Shown here piece by piece: positions 57,200 through 64,000 of a stretch of 64,000 bases of DNA. The first letter of the stretch is position 1, and each line of letters starts with the position of its first letter. The notes beneath the pieces were generated by a model, which worked only from the letters and a program-made list of their open reading frames with translations, had not been told where the DNA came from and did not search any database. Where the stretch lies: assembly GCA_016748015.1 (NCBI GenBank), contig JAAOMT010000483.1:1-64000 (forward strand), written 5' to 3'. The position numbers and the translations under genes are program-made. This stretch comes from Geosiphon pyriformis. Taxonomy: Eukaryota; Glomeromycota; Glomeromycetes; Archaeosporales; Geosiphonaceae.

Positions 57200-58290
57200 T
57201 GGATTTAGGAGATTTATAATAGGTTCTGCATCTTAGTTAAGCTCTAGAGGTTTTGGAGGGTTGTTTTTGATTGTTTTTATTTCCTCAGGTGACACTTCTT
57301 TGATTTTGGCAAGTGCCATTTGCCAAATTTTGTCATCATCATGTGGATAACCATCCAGGTGCTGAACAGCTCTTCTCCAGATGGCTTCGATGGGCATTCT
57401 TTTTTGTAATAAGAATCGTGTATCAGCATGACTTGTCACACGTTCCTCCTTTCCTAGGAATGTCATTCCACATTCCTTCATCAAGAAGAGTGTCTCCACA
57501 CACCAGGCAACATTCGCCATCCCACTTTTTTTTTTGTTTTGGTCATCCATCACATTTGATAACACATGGGCGACAATAATATTTGGTCACTGTGGACTAT
57601 TCTTCATCTTTGTTGTAACATGTGCCCATTGATGACAATTTTTTGCTGCAATTAATACACACTAGCTTGAGTCGATGGTATTGAGCTGGTGGTTGGTAGG
57701 CGTATGGGACATAAGTTGATTTGTTGGCTAGTGTCGGCTCTTCTTCTTGTTCCTTCTCTTTTCTTTTTTCTTCCCTACTTCATTTAGTGGTTGGTTTGCT
57801 CTGGCTGTTGTCACTCCATGCTTCTAGGTTTGGTTCCTAGGCAAGTTTTTTTTCTTTCTTCTTCTTTTCCTTGTCATCTTATGAGAGTATGGGTGGTAGT
57901 TCATTGTGGTTGATGTCAGCCCAGGAGACTTGGTAAGCTTCCCAGATAGGTTTCTTTTTTTTCTCTTCCAGTTCAATCAATAGTTTCTCTCTTGGAGGAG
58001 TCTTGAAGTGGCCACACATAGCCAGTATATGTATGTGTTGGCCCTAATATGTTAGCTGGAGTTCCTGAGTGTTTCAGTCTAACATCGCATTGACTTGAAA
58101 TAGCCAGTTATTACCAATAAGAGCTTGGTATTGGGTGGTTTCCATCACTAAAACTTTAATGGAAGTCACAATGCCATTAATTTCGAAAGAAAAGTCATCG
58201 ATTTTGCTGATTGGAGTTTTGGTTGCTCCATCAGCAGTGATAATTCTAGCACTAGCAGCTCAGTCAACTCAGCAACCTAATTGATTTATG
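57200..58290 (-). pseudogene. Element D accessory cysteine-rich region
   Basis: 57565-57233 reads CVETLFLMKECGMTFLG, then MPIEAIWRRAVQHLDGYPHDDDKIWQM and SPEEIKTIKNNPPKPLEL. About 57570-57690 has YYCRPCVIKCD and further Cys/His pairs. 57700-58290 links to the protease through Lys/Glu-rich sequence with stops. The same block is in B. Role unknown; zinc binding is likely. Confidence 0.6.
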
Positions 58291-58709
58291 AATTGTCATG
58301 TAATGATGCTGCCTGCTAAACTGCTGTCAAGAATCAATTTGATGAATTGTCCCTCAACTTTGGCATCAGTGTACATCGCAATGATCAGTTTGGCTTTAAG
58401 AGTGGCTCCACTAAATAACAGCATTGCAGTTGTTTCCTTGAATTCAAATGGGAAGATAGCAGCCAAAAACTCGTTTTCAGTGATGGTAGCAGATGGGATA
58501 TTACTGATGAGTGGTTGTTTTTGGGCGAATGCCAGGTTATTAGCTGAGGCGTCTTCTGGGATAACCAGAAAACTTAAATAGTTCTGGAAATTCAGGTTCT
58601 GGAGTTGACTGGTACTTGAATTCTGCTGACATAATTCAGATGGTTGCTGTGAAGAACTGAGGATCAATTGATGGACCACTATTGCTGATCTCGAGCTCTG
58701 TTGAGTCAT
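58120..58709 (-). pseudogene. Element D aspartic protease
   Basis: 58709-58296 (137 aa) runs from a Gln/Ser-rich linker through IVVHQLILSSSQQ to GATLKAKLIIAMYTDAKVEGQFIKLILDSSLAGSII. The active site is D-S-S, as in B, where D-S/T-G is usual. A stop follows, then the continuation (FINQLGCXVD..., INDFSFEINGIVTSIKVLVME) to about 58120. Confidence 0.8.
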
Positions 58710-58719
58710 TCTTGGTCTT

Positions 58720-60830
58720 TGTGTTCTGTTGGGTGGTAAGTTTTGGGACAGTGTTTGAATTTGTTGGGGTTGATATATTATTTGTGGCTGCGGTTGTTGA
58801 TAAATTACTTGTGGCTGTGGTTAATAAATTGGAGCTTGATATACTGGTGGTTGATACATTGATTGCTGCATTATTGGTGCATAATAAGATAAGTGTTGGT
58901 ATTGTTCTTGATTTTGCTGGGAACTCAGAACTGGGAACCAGTGATTAGGGTTTTGATATTGATTTTCCGATTGTTGGTTATTTAAATGTTGGTGGCAATT
59001 AATTTGTATGTGTCTTTGTTTATCACAATAGTGGCAAACACATGTTTCTTGTTGCCACTGTTGATTGACTGGAAATGATGGACGTGGCTGATTTTGAACA
59101 TGATTGGAGTTTCCCTGATTGTTGCATTATTGTGGCAGTTGATAGATTGCTTGGTTGTCAGCTAAGTACCCCTCTAATTTTTGATTGATGGAATTACTGA
59201 ATTGTTTCAATTTAGAATCCAATTCAAATGATCCATTCATTACTAGATTAATGGCTTGGGCATGGTTAGCTTTGAGTTCAGCTGCTTTAAAATCTCTGGC
59301 ATTAGTGATGGCTGCTTGTAAATCTGCTGGGTGTAGTAAATATATGCACTGGAGAATACTACTGTGTAAGCCTTTGATAAATTGATTCAAAATTTGGGCC
59401 ACTGTAAAATAATCAGCATTAATAGCTTGGATCTGGCACAGGCATCTATGGAATTGTTCTAAGTACATGGTAATGGCTTCAGTGTCCTCTTGTTTAATAA
59501 TAATGAAAGTATTTACCAAATGGTTAATACTGTTATTATTACTGAAGTATCTTAAGAACTTCTGCTTAAATGTGTCAAATGTTTGAAGTTTTGTGGCTAA
59601 GCTTTGATATCATGAATTCACGGTATCTTGGAGGAAATATGGAATTGTCTGAAGAGTTTTGTCATCATTCCAATTGTTTGCCGTGATTGCTTTGGTGACG
59701 TCATTCAACCAAGCTTGAGCATCATTCTTTTCACTGGTGAATTTTTCTAATTTGGTGATTGGTACATAGGTCATCAGTACTATAGGTTGCTGGGACTGTG
59801 GGGGCAGCTGTTGCTAAAGTTGTTGAAGAGATAACGATTATTGGGATGGTACTTAAGGTGGTTGAATTGGCTCACCAATCAGCTCAATTGGTGGTTGATC
59901 AATGACAATAACTGAAGGTAGATTTTGCTGATAAATTAAATCAGGGTTTTGATTTCTTTGATTTGGCAGGGTGTGAATATTCGGAGTTTTGATTCCCAAA
60001 TTTTCTAGATTTAGATTTTGCTGAGTTTGAAGATTCGGAGTTTCAACTTCCGGGTTTTCAGTAATTGGATGCTGGTAAGTGAATTCTTGATCCTCTGATT
60101 CTTTTTCCTCTCTTTCTGATTTCATTACTTCCCATGGATCAGAAATTCCGAAATCTGGTGGAGGCAGTGGTGATCAAAGTCCTAATAGAGTTGATGATCA
60201 TGAATTAAATCCCTCAAAGTATTTGCCATATGGTTCTAATAATTCTGTTTTTTTTTATCTACTTTGAAATAGGAATCGTCCAAATGCTGATGTCGTAGTT
60301 GATGGGAATGCGTCTATTGATAATATATTGATGGTGCTTCTGGGTGTATAGTGGTAGGATGGGTTGCTTGGGGATTCAATTCTGTTTTTTTTCTAAGTAG
60401 GTGGTTGTATTTTTCTGGGTGTTACTGCTGGTATTTGTAGTTTTCCTTTGTCTTTACTAGCATATGTAATTGGATATCTTTGTTGGGTGTGATGTTCAAT
60501 TTCTTTGTTGATCTCAGTGATGATAGATGCGAAATTATGATTTGTTGGTAGGTTGGTGTTTTGAATTAATTCCCTATAGAAAGTTTCCCTTGCTGATTCA
60601 GTATTTACTGGTGTTCCTAACAAAAAAAAAATTTTTTTGTTAATGTAGAAATTGAAGGCTGATTCAGTGGATATATGATTGTGGTTTAATCCCAAGTATT
60701 GACAATAGTATTGAAATAAGAACTTTGCAAATCCTAAATGGTTTGCTCCTATATTTTCTGATTCTGCCACTTTTGGATGGTGTTTGTTGGTGCAGGTTTT
60801 CTGTAGGATTAAACCTCACAGAGAGCACCA
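58720..60830 (-). pseudogene. Element D gag
   Basis: The conserved N-terminus at 60770 starts with GTG (GTG GCA GAA TCA GAA) and no in-frame ATG precedes it. 60770-60393 and 60125-59853 are N-terminal and linker parts (the latter Pro/Gln/Asn-rich, NIHTLPNQRNQNPDL). 59519-59127 is the capsid-like C-terminal part (CQIQAINADYF, FSNSINQKLEGYL), ending in a TAA at a Gln position. At 59020-59065 is the knuckle CHYCDKQRHIQINC. 58770-58880 holds Tyr-Gln-Pro repeats. Confidence 0.8.
60814..60830 (-). promoter_or_regulatory. Primer-binding site of element D
   Basis: TGGTGCTCTCTGTGAGG on the minus strand, 2 nt inside the 5' LTR. Same tRNA specificity as B and C. Confidence 0.75.
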
Positions 60831-60832
60831 AA

Positions 60833-61671
60833 TGTTACAGATGATTATTTTTGCTGTGGAATTAAATAACAAACTCGTAACTTGGTGCTCAAAAGCTATC
60901 TTAATTTTTATTGAGGTTGGTATTAGTAATCTGAAAGTTTGGATATCTGAAGGTTTTGATATCTGAAAGTTTTGAGTTGAGTTCTTTATATAATGGACAG
61001 AGATTCAATTGTAATTGTAATAGTCTTTGGAATTGCAATTCTATCCAATTTTTTTCTCAGTGTGGAGGCTGGATTTATTCTGGCAGTCGTGTCCTTCTGG
61101 TAAGCTATCCAATAATATATAAAATTCTACCCTTATTTCTGGGTCTTTTACCAGACTATCTGTGATGTCAATAACTCAGCACTTTTAATCCTTAATCAAT
61201 TAGTATAAAACAACAAAGCAAAGACAGAAAAGAAAAGAAAAGAAAGAAAGCAAATAATATGAAATAAAGCAAATAAGCCAAAGCGATTCTGATTCATATC
61301 CCATCAATAGCCATAATCAAAAACTATTGTTTCAGTATGGTTAAGTATCAGTTACTATCAACATAAAGTGTTGATAGTGAAAAAGGAATTTAATATAGTG
61401 AATAATTATTTTATTTGAGGATTGTAATAACTAAGCTAAAAATTATTGGTGTCTATCCTGTTTTTTCTGCTTTTAACACTTCCTTGCAACAGAAATCTTA
61501 GAATTCCTGGAATCCTGCAATTCCTTGTTAGAGAATTCTGAAATTCCTGGAATCCTGCAATTCCTCTGAAAGAAATCTTGGAATTCCACATTTACTATGT
61601 CTATATCCCATTAGCTAATATCTACTGACTAATAATAATAATACTATATTTCCTATATTCTATAAGTAATA
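60833..61671 (-). repeat. 5' LTR of element D (839 bp)
   Basis: Starts TGTTACAGATGATTATTTTTG and ends CTATAAGTAATA. It lacks about 80 bp of the internal GGAATTC-type repeats present in the 3' LTR, probably by slippage or recombination between repeat units. Confidence 0.9.
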
Positions 61672-61675
61672 GCGA

Positions 61676-62244
61676 ATTGAATAAGTATGGATTCAATGTG
61701 CGAGATCAGTCTCATAAAATATCTCAGTTGCTATACTTTTCAAAGATAACTGGAAGAATCTAAAAGTAGAGAAATAGTCTGTACTGTCAACAAATAATCA
61801 CACTTGGTACAATTCTATGCTTCACATTAACACTCTTAGAATTCAATATCAAGTATCAGATGTGCTCTTTAGTCATATTTTATTCAATAATCTCCAAATG
61901 TTGCAATTACACATTTCAAAAAAAGGGTAAAAATTAACCAACAAGTAATTTTTTATCTTTAAGATATTTAGATACTTGAAAGTAGGAAAAAGGAAATTAG
62001 CAATAAGAAAATGATTGAGATGAAAGTTGTTATTTTATTTATTCTTGATTATTTGGAACATGCTTTTCTACAGCTAAAAGATTCATCACTTATATAGCTG
62101 TCAAAAGTGGTCAATGATCAAGTCAATGGTCAGGTCATTGATCAGGTCAATAATCACTTACTAAAAATAGAGTGGCTAATTTATGTGACATCAGTGGCTA
62201 ATACATGTAATAATTAATAAGAAGTATAAGTTTCAATCATAACA
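61676..62244 (-). repeat. 5' LTR of element C, outer fragment
   Basis: Resumes ATTGAATAAGTATGGATTCAATG after the GCGA duplication and ends CAATCATAACA. It pairs with 33456-34044 and includes four 12-bp minisatellite units at 62110-62157. Confidence 0.9.
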
Positions 62245-62248
62245 CTAT

Positions 62249-62274
62249 AATACTCCTAATTTTTATGAATAACA
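62249..62274 (-). repeat. Solo LTR H, last 26 bp
   Basis: AATACTCCTAATTTTTATGAATAACA completes the LTR begun at 32545. It sits between the CTAT duplication of C and the CCAG flank of H. Confidence 0.8.
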
Positions 62275-62278
62275 CCAG

Positions 62279-64000
62279 CTTATTATTTTTCAAGACTCTA
62301 ATATTAAAACAATTATTATTAATTTGCTCTACAGCCAATTTAATAACAGTTTTAACAACTATTAATCATTCAACAATATCAAGTATTTGCAACTAATAAC
62401 AATAAAATTAATACTAACAACTAATTAATTCTCCAAAACAATTCACAATAAAAACTTACATATTACCATATTTAATTTAGTTACCTAAAAATATTAGAAA
62501 AATCAGATTTTTAATAATCTGCACTTTTTGAAGATAAAATTATAACATTAAGACAAAACTCTTTTAGCAATACAATTTTACTACCAAAGATTATCAAAAA
62601 TACCAATTTTTTTAATATTTTTTCTATTAAATTTGAAACAAATAAATCACTATTCTTGTTTAGCAATACAGTAGTCACAGAATAAAAAGCAATTACAGCC
62701 ATGTATACAAAAACTAAGATAAAAAAAACAAATTTATTTAATTTTAGATAATAAATTAGTAAAAAGCATTATTATTTATCAGTTAATATAACAACTTTAA
62801 TGAAATATTGACAAACTAGCTAGTTATTGTTATAGCCAATAACATGAAAAAAAACATCAATGCAAAAATTTAACAATTTTTATTCACAATTGACAAAATT
62901 ATTATTCCAGTTAAAGTATTAGTTATAGATATATCTTAATATTAAGTCTTGGTTAAAAATGATTGACTTCTTAAAACCAATGCAAACTTAGATTGAAAAA
63001 TCCAGAAATTAAAAATTTTATACCAAAAACAAAATACTAAATTACTTATTACTTATAATATATTTAACAAATAATTAAAAAAAGTCTCTGTGTTCGAATT
63101 TGAAGAAAAAAAAACCACCTACTAAAACTTACATAGTTTTTAAATTAACATTTAATTAAGCTGAAAAAACTAAACAATTATTTGAAATATTTGCATCACA
63201 ACTAATATTATTATGATTTAAAAAAATTAACAAATAATTTATTTTTACAACTAATTAATTAATAATTGATATGTTTTATATTTAAAACCAAAATTTAAAA
63301 AACAACTATTTTATATTCTATTTAAATATAAAGATTACAACAAAAAACTTTTATTTTTAAAAGCTTGCATATTTCTAAAAGAAAAATATGAAACTTATAT
63401 TTACTATTATTGCAAAGTCTGTTACCAAAAATAATTTGACAGTCCAAAACAAAATAAAAAATAAGACAACACACTTTGTTTTACATGTGGAGAATTACTG
63501 CCAAAAAAATACAACTGAATTAATGTTGTAATAAAAAAAAGTATATAATTAGATCTGTTAATATGTTTTATTAATTGTTAAAAAAATTAAGAAAAAAATA
63601 TTATTCAATATAGTATATAATAATGTTCTTAATAAACTAGATTATTATTTTTATAATACTAAAATAATTTATAATCTAATCATAATTTTAATTAATAAAA
63701 AAACCCAAAAAGATGTTTGCCAAATAAAAAAAGCTGAATATATTAAATATACTTTTAAAATTGCTAAATACAATTATAAAAATAAAATAAAAGTATATTA
63801 CTAAATTGTCAATTATATTTACTTTTCTAAAGAACTCAAATTTAGTAGTTAGAACAAATAAATATTTAATTATATAAAGAATACATCATGTTTTATGACA
63901 ACCAATAATATCCAGAATGTTATGCTTTTAACATATTATTATTTACAAAGAATAATAAATATTAAATCAAATTTAGAGAATTTAAATTAGAAAAAAAATT
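62279..64000 (+). pseudogene. Copy G continued: gag tail, protease and cysteine-rich region, degenerate
   Basis: The plus-strand translation resumes the track left at 32544. Near 62690-62720 it reads AITAMYTKTK (D: LIIAMYTDAK). Near 62875-62960 is FTIDKIIIPVKVLVIDI (B: IEVNGIIVPIKVLVMEA). Near 63175-63215 is the TKQLFEIFASQLILL counterpart of B's EVYQVLWADKEHNKLPPILL. Near 63405-63500 is YYCKVCYQK then NTLCFTCGELL, the zinc-like region. Near 63820 is LSKELKF, the counterpart of LSKEQELKW just before dUTPase. It continues past the window end. Very AT-rich and full of stops. Confidence 0.65.

Larger units (their letters stand above)
51530..61671 (-). mobile_element. Ty3/gypsy element D, dUTPase-bearing family, inserted in element C 5' LTR
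   Basis: A 10,142-bp minus-strand element with LTRs 51530-52449 and 60833-61671. The target duplication is GCAA (51526-51529) and GCGA (61672-61675), one transition apart. The domain complement is the fullest of the family: gag, knuckle, protease, cysteine-rich region, dUTPase with all motifs, RT, RNase H, integrase and extension. It is inactivated by scattered stops, mostly CAA/CAG to TAA/TAG or TGG to TAG/TGA. Confidence 0.9.
33356..62244 (-). mobile_element. Ty3/gypsy element C with nested insertions B and D
   Basis: A minus-strand element with its 3' LTR at 33356-34044 and its 5' LTR at 51434-51529 plus 61676-62244. Domain order from right: PBS, gag, zinc knuckle, frameshift site, pol (protease, cysteine-rich segment, RT, RNase H, integrase), ORF3, polypurine tract. 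The exact 4-bp target duplication CTAT is at 33352-33355 and 62245-62248, inside solo LTR H. B is inserted in its RT and D in its 5' LTR. Without these inserts it would be about 7.7 kb. It differs from the A/B/D/E family in LTR, in lacking dUTPase, and in gag/pol organisation. Confidence 0.9.

Noticed and set aside
1-64000. tRNA, rRNA, CRISPR arrays or bacterial-type operons
   Set aside because: None seen. The repeats are LTRs and minisatellites without the uniform spacing of CRISPR, and the only intact gene is a spliced eukaryotic gene.

Overview
The window looks like nuclear DNA of an AT-rich fungus, most likely an arbuscular mycorrhizal fungus (Glomeromycotina; Gigaspora or Rhizophagus relatives would fit). 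The reasons are one intron-rich mitochondrial ATP synthase alpha gene, extreme AT content between genes, and a dense population of decaying Ty3/gypsy and LINE elements whose protein sequences resemble those I associate with this group. The taxon is an inference; the gene and element calls rest on visible motifs.

Layout. 1-360 is a pyrimidine-rich tandem repeat. 828-16714 holds strongly decayed Ty3-type copies: a plus-strand LTR plus gag (F), a minus-strand copy running LTR-pol-gag (A), and a plus-strand copy running pol-LTR (E). 18600-24780 is a decayed LINE with ORF1-like, endonuclease, reverse transcriptase and RNase H regions. 26276-28503 is the only clearly functional gene: ATP1 in seven exons, 556 aa. 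A 55-bp candidate terminal exon on the opposite strand faces it at 28681-28735.

29011-64000 is one stack of nested insertions. An old plus-strand Ty3 copy (G) is split at 32544/62275 by a solo LTR (H). H is split at 33355/62249 by a 28.9-kb minus-strand composite whose backbone is a different Ty3 family (C). C contains B (36768-47843, inserted in C's reverse transcriptase) and D (51530-61671, inserted in C's 5' LTR). B carries a solo LTR of a third family (J, 43564-44559) in its protease. Every insertion is flanked by 4-bp duplications, exact or differing only by transitions, so the order of events can be read directly.

Two Ty3 families stand out. The A/B/D/E family (G and probably F belong to it) encodes Gag, protease, a cysteine-rich accessory region, a dUTPase domain with the classical motifs, then RT, RNase H, integrase and a long C-terminal extension. 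Family C lacks dUTPase. Its gag and pol lie in different frames joined by a textbook -1 slippery heptamer (T TTA AAC), and it has an extra ORF before the 3' LTR. Both families share a primer-binding site and a motif ahead of the polypurine tract. All copies are inactivated mainly by C-to-T/G-to-A changes (Gln and Trp codons to stops, catalytic Asp to Asn). ATP1 has kept its CpGs and its normal base composition, which suggests cytosine-deamination silencing of repeats.
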